Shown in pieces: positions 42,596 through 49,557 of a stretch of 63,361 bases of DNA. Made by a program: the position numbers and the translations under genes. The notes below the pieces were generated by a model. It was not told the DNA's origin, searched no databases, and saw only the letters and a program-made list of their open reading frames with translations. Position 1 is the first letter of the stretch. Each line of letters begins with the position of its first letter. Source of the stretch: a virus; IMG/VR virus record IMGVR_UViG_3300047463_000230, positions 1-63,361 of that record; one strand, given 5' to 3'.

Positions 42596-42857
42596 TGACC
42601 TTGTCAGCCTGAATGCGCAGGCGACCACCGAGCGGACACACCATTACGTCGGCGACATGACGGCGCGGGCCATAGGGGAAATTGAGAACCTGCGAGCGGT
42701 CATACGGAGTATTGCAGACCCAGGACCGGACATCATTAAGTCCGTCATGAAGCTGTCGGGGTCAAGTGAGGCGGCGAAAACGGCAGCTAGGCTACTCAGC
42801 AACGATGCTGCCTACCTAAAGGAAGTGGCACAAGCTGCCATTAAGGAGTTCCAATGA
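42582..42857 (+). CDS. small helical protein, unknown
   Basis: 91 residues from ATG 42582. Long helices (THHYVGDMTARAIGEIENLR, SEAAKTAARLLSNDAAYLKE). No motif recognised. Confidence 0.5.
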   Translation: MALLDDLVSLNAQATTERTHHYVGDMTARAIGEIENLRAVIRSIADPGPDIIKSVMKLSGSSEAAKTAARLLSNDAAYLKEVAQAAIKEFQ

Positions 42858-43051
42858 GCAATCATGACGCTAAGCTGCGAATATTCGGGGCACTGCAACC
42901 ATTAGGCCAGTGCGGCATATGTGGAGCGCTGCTGTATCCAATGACGACGCTTAAAGGTGGCTGCGGCATAACCTGCCCTTTGCGTGGCAGGGAATGGGCG
43001 GAAGCGCTAAAGCTTCACCACGATCTAAATGACCTCAATGTAAAGAAGTAG
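42854..43051 (+). CDS. small Cys-pair protein, last rightward gene
   Basis: 65 residues, ATGA overlap. CGICG (~20-24) and CGITCPL (~37-43) suggest a zinc ribbon, followed by a helix (EWAEALKLHHDLNDL). It is the last rightward gene before the convergent terminators. Confidence 0.5.
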   Translation: MSNHDAKLRIFGALQPLGQCGICGALLYPMTTLKGGCGITCPLRGREWAEALKLHHDLNDLNVKK

Positions 43052-43065
43052 CCGGACCATAAAAA

Positions 43066-43094
43066 GACGCCGGCCCGTGGCTAGGGCCGGCGTC
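43066..43094 (-). terminator. intrinsic terminator of the leftward late operon
   Basis: Perfect 11-bp G/C stem (GACGCCGGCCC with GGGCCGGCGTC), 7-base loop, followed on the minus strand by TTTTT. It would end leftward late/lysis transcription; for rightward transcripts there is no T run, although the hairpin may still slow them. Confidence 0.8.
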
Positions 43095-43155
43095 AAGTCA
43101 GCGTCAAAAGCCTCCTAGCAGCGGGTGGTGGAGTCAGGCTGCTGGGAGCTTGGCT

Positions 43156-43179
43156 AAGGACGGGCGCTTGCCCGTCCTT
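43156..43179 (-). terminator. hairpin directly after the RlpA-like gene
   Basis: Perfect 10-bp stem (AAGGACGGGC with GCCCGTCCTT) and 4-base loop, starting 3 nt after the RlpA-like stop. No T run on the minus strand, so probably a 3' end stabiliser working with the terminator at 43066-43094. Confidence 0.6.
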
Positions 43180-43182
43180 AAA

Positions 43183-43647
43183 TCATTTAGGACTGGCCAG
43201 GACATCAACACGCACCGCTGCCAGCCCATGAAACCCCAACCGCCCGGCCGCCGCCGGGGTCAGGTCTATGATGCGCCCGCGCACAAAGGGACCACGGTCA
43301 ATGATTTTGACTTCGACTGCGCGTCCCTTGTGACTGACCCGGACGCGCGTGCCAAATGGCAGCCGGCGGTGCGCTGCGACCAATGCGCCGGGGTCCAGGC
43401 GGACCCCTGACGCTGTCCGGTGGCCACCCTCGCTGGGCTTGCCACTATAGACAGACGCCACGCCGTACTCAGCCGACCGCGCCGCCACCGGCATCCACAT
43501 CCACAGTGTCACACCAAGGAACAGAGAGACCACACCAAACATCAGCACGATCCAGAATATGGTCCCGAGCCACCACTGCAAGTCAGGATTGATTTGCCCG
43601 ACGGGGTCGTCTGCAATGCGCTTCCAACGGTCCTGTGGTGTCGTCAT
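43183..43647 (-). CDS. membrane-anchored RlpA-like (double-psi beta-barrel) protein
   Basis: 154 residues from ATG 43647, with AGGGA upstream. One N-terminal membrane span (LGTIFWIVLMFGVVSLFLGV, ~28-50), then an RlpA-like domain: GVASVYSG, HRTASGVRLD, AAHRRLPFGTRVRV and VKIIDRGPF, which includes the conserved Asp. RlpA proteins are lytic transglycosylases acting on denuded glycan strands. Last gene of the late block and third peptidoglycan-active candidate here. Confidence 0.78.
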   Translation of the reverse strand: MTTPQDRWKRIADDPVGQINPDLQWWLGTIFWIVLMFGVVSLFLGVTLWMWMPVAARSAEYGVASVYSGKPSEGGHRTASGVRLDPGALVAAHRRLPFGTRVRVSHKGRAVEVKIIDRGPFVRGRIIDLTPAAAGRLGFHGLAAVRVDVLASPK

Positions 43648-43853
43648 GGTGTTCCCTTTAAGCTGTGAAACAATGGCACCTTTTTCCAGCGTGGCCAAAG
43701 TGACCCACCGGGGCGACTGCGCTCCATACGGACCTTGGCCCTAGCCAACCCGACACAGACGGGGCAGCCATGCGTCACGTCGCTTTGCATGCCCATAAAG
43801 CGGACGAAGGCAACACTGTGCTTGGCGCAGATCACAGGCGCCCGTAGGCTCAT
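43644..43853 (-). CDS. small Cys-rich protein between two cell-wall genes
   Basis: 69 residues. Its ATG (43853) overlaps the upstream stop as ATGA and its stop overlaps the RlpA-like ATG the same way, which argues for translation. ICAKHSVAF and GCPVCVG give a possible CxxC metal site. Basic C-terminus. Function unknown. Confidence 0.5.
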   Translation of the reverse strand: MSLRAPVICAKHSVAFVRFMGMQSDVTHGCPVCVGLARAKVRMERSRPGGSLWPRWKKVPLFHSLKGTP

Positions 43854-44500
43854 GCAGCCCATCGTAAGGGCACCCCATTATCATTGGCAGCCGCGACGCG
43901 GTAGGCAATGATGCGCCGGGCCGGGTACCAGCCGTCCGCAACGCGATGGCCATGATTGCCGGACCGCACTAGGACGCGGTCGCCCTGGATTGCCAAGACG
44001 ATGCCGACATGGTGCGGCATGACCGCTATAGCGCCGGGCTGGGCGCCAGTCGGGCGGCCGTAGTGCGCCCAGGACCGGGCGAGGTTGCCTGCGGGGTTGT
44101 CCGGCAAGCCCGCTTGTCGGACGACCAGCCGCATAAAGACGCCGCACCAGACGCGGCCCCAGCCCGTGGGGTTGCCGCCCAGGTACCGACCGGCCACTGA
44201 CGCCAGCGCGGACGCCGCCCAAGGGGCGGTGTTGGCACTGCCGACCCCAGCGCCCTCGGCAACATGGCGCTGGGTGCCCGTCTTGCCATAGCGCCGTGCC
44301 GCCTGCCCGTGCCGCCGGTCAGTGGCGCGGACGGCGTGACTGCGCTTCGACGACTTGCCAATGCAGGCGGCGCCGGGGGCGGTGAACCAGCAATAGGTGG
44401 CAACGCAACAGCGGCGCTGACCGGGGTCACCGCGCCGTGCCTCGGCGCCTGTTGAAACGAAACAAAGAATAGCCAGGACTGTGCAAGCAATGCGCAGCAT
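43850..44500 (-). CDS. secreted TIGR02594/CHAP-like cell-wall hydrolase
   Basis: 216 residues from ATG 44500 (a GTG at 44509 is an alternative). Signal peptide MLRIACTVLAILCFVSTGAE, cleavage near AEA. The C-terminal half has the TIGR02594 pattern: WCGVFMRLVVRQAGLPDN (catalytic Cys), GAIAVMPHHVGIV (His) and VRSGNHGHRV. Likely a peptidoglycan amidase or endopeptidase. The Arg/Gly-rich middle is a linker. Function in lysis or infection is not decided. Confidence 0.65.
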   Translation of the reverse strand: MLRIACTVLAILCFVSTGAEARRGDPGQRRCCVATYCWFTAPGAACIGKSSKRSHAVRATDRRHGQAARRYGKTGTQRHVAEGAGVGSANTAPWAASALASVAGRYLGGNPTGWGRVWCGVFMRLVVRQAGLPDNPAGNLARSWAHYGRPTGAQPGAIAVMPHHVGIVLAIQGDRVLVRSGNHGHRVADGWYPARRIIAYRVAAANDNGVPLRWAA

Positions 44501-44505
44501 TTGGT

Positions 44506-44958
44506 TCACCTCTCAGTTACGTTGAACATAATTTTGGGGATGTCAGCCGGTATAGGCCATAGCCATTTCTGCAGTGGGTTGCACCACCGGTAGACGACAG
44601 GTGAGTATATAGCCGGTCCAGGGGCCATGTGCAACGGCAGCGTCAGCAACTTCTGGAAAGTCCGGCCGCCATGGTCCAGGGTCTCGTGATAGACCGTTGG
44701 CGTGCGCTCCATTTCATGGATGTAGCCAAGACTGTCAATAACGCGCTGTATGATGTAGCCGTCGCATGCGCGGTGCTCTGTCGCCGTCCAAGTGATGCGG
44801 ATGGTGTCGCCGGCATGCACGGTCGACGGCGTAATATAGCCGCCCGAAATGGTCACGGGCTGGACCCTATAGGACAGCATGATGGCGATGGGTATCGACA
44901 GTAGCAGCGTTGCGGCTGCTGTTATGATATTGCAAAGTGTCTCCCGCTTCATGGACAT
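44506..44958 (-). CDS. membrane-anchored protein, unknown
   Basis: 150 residues from ATG 44958 (TGATG overlap). One N-terminal span (IITAAATLLLSIPIAIMLSY) and a periplasmic beta-rich domain (GGYITPSTVHAGDTIRITWT) with three Cys. The gene sits among lysis genes; possible signal-anchor periplasmic protein. No family recognised. Confidence 0.5.
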   Translation of the reverse strand: MSMKRETLCNIITAAATLLLSIPIAIMLSYRVQPVTISGGYITPSTVHAGDTIRITWTATEHRACDGYIIQRVIDSLGYIHEMERTPTVYHETLDHGGRTFQKLLTLPLHMAPGPAIYSPVVYRWCNPLQKWLWPIPADIPKIMFNVTER

Positions 44959-45215
44959 CACTTTCCCAACAACCTGGTTAGGTGGCGCAGTATGTCCTCG
45001 CCGTTTGCGACAGCTGCTGCAATCGCGGCTGGGAGTCCAACAAACCAAGTCAGGAAAATCCACGCACGTTTCTGTAGCCACCTGGACCGCTCCCAAGCCT
45101 GAAGTAAACTTCTAATCTCTGCACGTTCACGCGGCGTCAGGTCAGCGCCTGAAAACACCTGTCGTGAAAGGTCAAAGCCCTCTATTTCCTCGTCATCCCG
45201 CGCCCCGTCTGCCAT
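44958..45215 (-). CDS. holin-like or accessory membrane protein
   Basis: 85 residues. A charged N-terminal half (GARDDEEIEGFDLSRQVFSG) with an amphipathic helix and one hydrophobic span (WIFLTWFVGLPAAIAAAVAN) near the C-terminus. This layout appears in phage membrane proteins next to lysis genes, but a holin role is not certain. Confidence 0.45.
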   Translation of the reverse strand: MADGARDDEEIEGFDLSRQVFSGADLTPRERAEIRSLLQAWERSRWLQKRAWIFLTWFVGLPAAIAAAVANGEDILRHLTRLLGK

Positions 45216-45272
45216 GGTCTGTTAGCCTTCCGTCCGCTAGCGTGGCTTTTGCCACCGGCTTGTTTCCAGATT

Positions 45273-45297
45273 GTGCCCCCAACGAAGTCGGGGGCAC
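45273..45297 (-). terminator. hairpin after the o-spanin gene
   Basis: 8-bp stem (GTGCCCCC with GGGGGCAC) and 9-base loop, 9 nt after the o-spanin stop. No T run on the minus strand; probably attenuates between spanin genes and the downstream cell-wall genes. Confidence 0.5.
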
Positions 45298-45305
45298 TAT
45301 CGGTA

Positions 45306-45578
45306 TCACTTGACTGCCCACGCCTTGCAATGCAGGCGGTCGCCTGTGAAGTTGTGGGCACGCAGGTCGGTCACCAGCGCCTTGCCGGCGAACCTGTTAC
45401 TGTCACGGTTCTTGGAGTTGTACTTGATCGGATGCCAGGGGCCGCAGATCGTTTCAACGTCCGTCGTCGTCCCATTGGTCACGCACCCCGCTAGCGGCAT
45501 CGCGCAAAGCGTCAGCGCGAGCATGGTCACCAGTCTCACGCGCTTTTTGTTCGGCCTGCTTCCACTGCTCTCGGACAT
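45306..45578 (-). CDS. o-spanin (Rz1-like lipoprotein)
   Basis: 90 residues from ATG 45578, in a different frame inside the end of the i-spanin gene. A lipobox LAGC after a hydrophobic signal (RLVTMLALTLCAMPLAGC, Cys ~32) predicts an outer-membrane lipoprotein. The overlap with an upstream i-spanin-like gene is the classic Rz/Rz1 arrangement. Longer than minimal Rz1 and not Pro-rich, so the call is inference. Confidence 0.6.
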   Translation of the reverse strand: MSESSGSRPNKKRVRLVTMLALTLCAMPLAGCVTNGTTTDVETICGPWHPIKYNSKNRDSNRFAGKALVTDLRAHNFTGDRLHCKAWAVK

Positions 45579-45813
45579 GTGTTGCTCCGTCGATGTAAGC
45601 CTTTGGGTAAATGTACAGCAGGCCGCAGCATATCGTGATGGTGATGAGACAGCCATACTGGATGCTCCTAGTGAACGGTGCCAGCAGCGGCACCGCGATG
45701 GTGATGTTGGCAAGAAACACCCACACAGCTATGGCCGCCGCCAGCACAAGGCCGGTTACCCCGACCCAGCCTACCAAGCTGTGCCACAGGTAGTTGATAA
45801 CGAAGTGGACCAT
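45454..45813 (-). CDS. i-spanin-like inner membrane protein
   Basis: 119 residues from ATG 45813, directly after the endolysin. Two hydrophobic segments (WVGVTGLVLAAAIAVWVFLA; SIQYGCLITITICCGLLYIY) then a charged helical C-terminus (VREQWKQAEQKARETGDHAR), as in Rz-type i-spanins though those usually have one span. It would bridge to the o-spanin for outer membrane disruption. Confidence 0.55.
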   Translation of the reverse strand: MVHFVINYLWHSLVGWVGVTGLVLAAAIAVWVFLANITIAVPLLAPFTRSIQYGCLITITICCGLLYIYPKAYIDGATHVREQWKQAEQKARETGDHARADALRDAASGVRDQWDDDGR

Positions 45814-45814
45814 G

Positions 45815-46750
45815 TCACACCCCCCGCTTCGCGTTCTGGCGACGGAACAGGAAGATCGCGACAAAGGCCGCGACAACGATCAGCGCCAGGACAAGGCGCG
45901 GTGACACCGTGACATGGGTCAGGGCGTCCATAATCCCCAGCTCCTGCACATTGCCCTTGGCTGCCTTGACCCCCTCGGCAATTTCGTTGGCCTGCGACAA
46001 CGTCGCAATGGCGCCGCCGCTTATGGCCGTCGTCATGATCTTGGAGTCAGCCACGGCCACGGGTGTTTCTTCAGAATCGAAGCGGTCACCGCGCGGTGTC
46101 CGTTCGTTGTCCTCGGCCACCTCGGGGTCGCCGGGCATATCAGGCATCGCCTGTTTCCAGCGCGCCAACCAGACGCGCCGGCTGTCCAGCCCGATATAGC
46201 CACCGTTGACGCGCAAGGTTACCCCGCGCAAGTCGTCCTTGTCACAGTAGGACAGGCAACCGAGTTTGGCGAACTCCGCTGCTGCGACTTCCAGCGCGTA
46301 CTGCGGCTGGAACGCTTTGTCGGGGTCATCTTCAAGGTCAAGACCCGTCGCTGCCCCAATATCACGGTAACTGTCGCGCCCAGTGATCTGAAGCAGACCG
46401 CGCCCACGGTAGGTGAACCCGTCGTCAGTGCCGGCCCGATTACCCATGCGGCCGTTATAGACCTTCGACGCCAGCTTGCGCGCATTGTTGGTGTACTCGG
46501 CTGCCGTCTCGACTGTGAAACGCTTCGGCCATACCTCGGCAATGCGCTGGGCCGTCCTGTAGGACAGGTTTTCCTGTGTGATGACGCCGCCATCGCTTTC
46601 ATGGCTGATTTGTGCCATGAAATGTGCAACGCGCAGCGGTGTGTTGATCTTGTAGCGGGCAAAGACCTGTCGCGACTGCGCGACGACGGCAGCCCGCAAG
46701 TCCTCTGGCGCATGGGGCCAGAGCTTGGCCAGGAGCTGGGGCGTCAGCAT
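45815..46750 (-). CDS. GH19-type endolysin with C-terminal membrane segment
   Basis: 311 residues from ATG 46750, just after the holin-like stop (TGACATG). GH19 chitinase-like muramidase features: AQISHESDGG (catalytic Glu ~51), RGRGLLQITGRDSY (~116-129) and VNGGYIGLDSR (~190). After ~210 comes an acidic linker, and the last ~30 residues hold a transmembrane helix (LVLALIVVAAFVAIFLFRR). Canonical endolysins are soluble or have an N-terminal SAR, so this C-terminal anchor is unusual. Confidence 0.8.
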   Translation of the reverse strand: MLTPQLLAKLWPHAPEDLRAAVVAQSRQVFARYKINTPLRVAHFMAQISHESDGGVITQENLSYRTAQRIAEVWPKRFTVETAAEYTNNARKLASKVYNGRMGNRAGTDDGFTYRGRGLLQITGRDSYRDIGAATGLDLEDDPDKAFQPQYALEVAAAEFAKLGCLSYCDKDDLRGVTLRVNGGYIGLDSRRVWLARWKQAMPDMPGDPEVAEDNERTPRGDRFDSEETPVAVADSKIMTTAISGGAIATLSQANEIAEGVKAAKGNVQELGIMDALTHVTVSPRLVLALIVVAAFVAIFLFRRQNAKRGV

Positions 46751-46751
46751 G

Positions 46752-46883
46752 TCAGCGCACCACAAAGATGGCCACAGCGGTCACGACCGCGATCCAGAAG
46801 GTCGCGGACGGGTGACCGGCGATCCAGTCGGTGATGACGCGGTAACGGTCATACAAGGCGGTCTGCGTGGTCTTGAGGTCCAT
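46752..46883 (-). CDS. 43-residue holin-like peptide
   Basis: MDLKTTQTALYDRYRVITDW then IAGHPSATFWIAVVTAVAIF and VVR: one C-terminal transmembrane helix. GGAG lies 8 nt before the ATG. It ends 1 nt before the endolysin ATG, so translation is coupled. Position and topology suggest a small holin or pinholin; no family match. Confidence 0.5.
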   Translation of the reverse strand: MDLKTTQTALYDRYRVITDWIAGHPSATFWIAVVTAVAIFVVR

Positions 46884-47394
46884 TGTCATCGCTCCAGTAG
46901 TCGGCCATCACCCGTTGATAGGCCGTGAAACAAAAGATGCGCGCCCCGACCTTGGCGTACCAATACGCCATGCGGTCGCGGCTGATGTCGGTGCCGCTGT
47001 CGCGCGCCATAAGGAGGCGTTGGCGGACCTGGGCGGCGGGCGGAAACTGGTAGCCAGCCTTGCGGCAAGCCTTGCGGACAAATTCATACCCATCTGTCAG
47101 TGCAACATCTTTAGATGTGGCACCGGCCGCTGCGGTCTTGACCCGCTGGTGCGTCACCAACGCCCCCGGTGCCTCCGCTGGTCGCGGCTGTGGGAGGGGG
47201 AACGGCCAACGGGGCACCATGACGAGGTCACGGGGCGGCGGCACTGGGTCCGGTAGTGGGGCAGGTACCGGCGGCGCCGCTTGGACTGGCGCCGCCGGGG
47301 TCGCGGTCGGTTGGCGAAACACCGGCCGCTGCCAATGGTGGCCTGCGGCCAGGGTCGCCGCCGCGCAGCACCCCAACAACAGGGCAAACCGCAT
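46849..47394 (-). CDS. exported Pro-rich protein, unknown
   Basis: 181 residues. A short hydrophobic start (RFALLLGCCAAATLAAG; possible signal or lipoprotein) and a Pro/Ala-rich linker (~25-80), then a folded C-terminal domain (GYEFVRKACRKAGYQFPPAA, YWYAKVGARIFCFTAYQRVM). Periplasm-spanning layout; could work with lysis proteins or belong to the virion. Not recognised. Confidence 0.5.
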   Translation of the reverse strand: MRFALLLGCCAAATLAAGHHWQRPVFRQPTATPAAPVQAAPPVPAPLPDPVPPPRDLVMVPRWPFPLPQPRPAEAPGALVTHQRVKTAAAGATSKDVALTDGYEFVRKACRKAGYQFPPAAQVRQRLLMARDSGTDISRDRMAYWYAKVGARIFCFTAYQRVMADYWSDDNGPQDHADRLV

Positions 47395-47699
47395 CAGTAG
47401 TAGACCACGCTGAAACGATGGCCGGCGGTCGCCGCGTTGACCAGTGTCTGGCTGGTCTGACCGGGGATAATGGCCCAGGTCTGCCCCGCTGCCAGGGCAA
47501 AGGTCGACCCGTTGGCGTTTAGGCCGGCGGCGCCGCCGGTCGGGTTGATGTACAACGGCTCGGTCGCCCCCAGCCCTTGATCGGCGGCCGACAGCGGGTT
47601 GGTGATCATGCCGCCGTTAGGGTTGGCCGGCACAGCAACAACCGACGTGCCGCCAATGGCAATGGACGTATTAGGGCCGACGATAGGGGTCACGCTCAT
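47394..47699 (-). CDS. small virion protein, stand-alone copy of a baseplate domain
   Basis: 101 residues. It aligns with the N-terminal ~100 residues of the DUF2612-like protein (49558-50628): shared GGM..NPL, an APGQ/AAGQ segment, and VNAATAGH.FS near the end. A beta-rich fold with no catalytic motif. Likely arose by partial gene duplication and may occupy an equivalent site at the tail tip or capsid. Confidence 0.6.
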   Translation of the reverse strand: MSVTPIVGPNTSIAIGGTSVVAVPANPNGGMITNPLSAADQGLGATEPLYINPTGGAAGLNANGSTFALAAGQTWAIIPGQTSQTLVNAATAGHRFSVVYY

Positions 47700-47713
47700 T
47701 TCAAGGTCTCCGC

Positions 47714-48274
47714 TTAGATGTCGCCGAAGTCAGGGACTGACCACGAGTCAATGTTGCGCGCCGTCAAGTCCTCGATCTCCGCCAGTGCCTTGGCCGCGCG
47801 GCGGTCGATGGCGTTGAGCCGGTCCATGGTCTTGCCATACTGCGCAAGGAAAGCAAGGTCATCGGCAGTGCGGTCTTTTTCTTCAATGGCATGGATGTCA
47901 CAGGCTCGGTGGGCCATAACGCGGTGCTTGCCGGACGGCAGCACGGCATGGCGGGCCTCGGCCTCGGCGGAGGTCACCTTGATGCGAAGGCTGTGCTGTT
48001 TGTCCCTGAACACCTGTGCCTCGTCAGGCTTGGGCAAGTCGTCGACAATTTCATAGTCGGCGACGTAGTTGACCTGCCCCTTTTTGTTCACGTCCTTGCG
48101 GACGGCCGCGTTGATGTCGGGGTGTGCCAGCGGCGGCGGGTACGGGTCCGCCAACCCTTTTTCAACATTGCGCATATGGTCGTTCCACTGCGCCAAGGCA
48201 GCGGCGTGGGCTTCGACCGCTTCCTTGAAGGGGAAGTCGGTGGTGAACTTTGACAAATGAATTTTGTGCGTCAT
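47714..48274 (-). CDS. tail fibre-associated protein, chaperone candidate
   Basis: 186 residues, mostly helical and charged (FKEAVEAHAAALAQWNDHMR, AEEARHAVLPSGKHRVMAHR-like region). It directly follows the collar-fibre gene, the usual place of fibre-assembly chaperones. Function inferred from position. Confidence 0.5.
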   Translation of the reverse strand: MTHKIHLSKFTTDFPFKEAVEAHAAALAQWNDHMRNVEKGLADPYPPPLAHPDINAAVRKDVNKKGQVNYVADYEIVDDLPKPDEAQVFRDKQHSLRIKVTSAEAEARHAVLPSGKHRVMAHRACDIHAIEEKDRTADDLAFLAQYGKTMDRLNAIDRRAAKALAEIEDLTARNIDSWSVPDFGDI

Positions 48275-48289
48275 AGCATAGCCTCCAGA

Positions 48290-49552
48290 TCAGAGCTTGA
48301 TGTACCAAGTGCCCAGCATGAACGGGGCCATGTTGTTGTGTGTACTGCCGCCGCCAACACTGGCGTTGGACGTGGCGACAGTGATGCCGGTTGTCGACGT
48401 GCCAGTGTTCCCCGTTACATACTGATAGGCCAGTACGCCAGAGCCGGCGTAATACCCAGAGAAAGTTGTTTGAACATATGTATGGGAATGACCAGGGTCG
48501 GTGACCGTCGACGTGGCGGTGTGGGTGTGACCCGGTATTTCACCGATCACAAGGGTGTGCGTGGGTTCGCCACCATAGGAGCCCGCCGTCGTGCTGTTGC
48601 CCGTGACAAACAGGCCCCCGGTCAGGCGCCCAGCGGCGCTGTTACCCATAGTGTCGAGGCCGGCGGCGTTTAAGCCGCGCATGTCAATGAGCTGGATGGT
48701 CTTGTTAAGCGAAAAGTCAGCGGAGGCCGAAGCACCGCGACCGCCGGACACTGGGCACTGGGTATTGGAAAAGTTGTTCCACAGCCATGCAAACAGTGCC
48801 GACGCGGTTGAGCTGGCCAGCTCGGTCGCACCTGAACCCGCATTACCAATGGTCAGGCCATTGGCACGGACGTAACCGGCAAGCGATCCGGCGATGGGCT
48901 GCCACGTGAAAAACCCTGTGACGGCAATGCCCAGCGATGCCAGGGCGCCGCTGTTGGAGCTGGTCAACTGGTAATGGCCAGCGCCATCGTTGACGACTTC
49001 ATAGATGCCGCCAGCGACCACAGTGCCGGACCCCAGTGCGGAGCCGTCAGGGTTGGTCAGGGGCAGGGCGCCGGGGCCAGGGTTGAAGGTGCTGGCACCC
49101 GTGTTGCTGTTGGCGGCGCGGAAGCGGATGGGCATGCCCGGCACGACAGCAGTCAGGGCCGGCGACAGTGTCACCGCGTAGGCGTTAACGACGCCTGTGT
49201 CGGCCGCGTAGTTGTAACCCTGCGACTGCGCGTTGACGATTTGGGTCATGGTGGCGGCCTGACCTGCCGTCCAAAGGTTGGACGCGATGTCGCCGGACGC
49301 CCAGGAGCGGGCCGTGGTGCCTTCGCGCGCTCGCTGCATCGTGATGGTGTCGCCCGTGACGTTGGTCACGTAAATGATTTCATTGAGCAGGCCAGTCGCT
49401 GCGTCAATGAGGGTCATAACGAAGTACTGCCCCGCTGTCGGGGCAGGAAACAGGACACCGGTACCGGATGCCAGGGTCGCGGTGGTCGCGGTGTTGGTGA
49501 TGCTGCCGGCGAGGGTCGACTGGGCGTTGTTGGCGAATAGGACTGTGCTCAT
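48290..49552 (-). CDS. tail fibre with phage tail collar domain
   Basis: 420 residues. N-terminal attachment-type region (FANNAQSTLAGSITNTATTA), an AREGTTARSW motif (~77-86) common in phage fibres, then a collar region (IQLIDMRGLNAAGLDTMG ~280) and a C-terminal tip with GHTHTATSTVTDPGHSHTY His pairs that may bind metal, ending NNMAPFMLGTWYIKL. Receptor binding or fibre assembly. Confidence 0.75.
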   Translation of the reverse strand: MSTVLFANNAQSTLAGSITNTATTATLASGTGVLFPAPTAGQYFVMTLIDAATGLLNEIIYVTNVTGDTITMQRAREGTTARSWASGDIASNLWTAGQAATMTQIVNAQSQGYNYAADTGVVNAYAVTLSPALTAVVPGMPIRFRAANSNTGASTFNPGPGALPLTNPDGSALGSGTVVAGGIYEVVNDGAGHYQLTSSNSGALASLGIAVTGFFTWQPIAGSLAGYVRANGLTIGNAGSGATELASSTASALFAWLWNNFSNTQCPVSGGRGASASADFSLNKTIQLIDMRGLNAAGLDTMGNSAAGRLTGGLFVTGNSTTAGSYGGEPTHTLVIGEIPGHTHTATSTVTDPGHSHTYVQTTFSGYYAGSGVLAYQYVTGNTGTSTTGITVATSNASVGGGSTHNNMAPFMLGTWYIKL

Positions 49553-49557
49553 GATGC

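Noticed and set aside
45914-46834. Plus-strand ORF opposite the endolysin
   Set aside because: Antisense shadow of a gene with clear GH19 motifs; no start context and no protein-like features.
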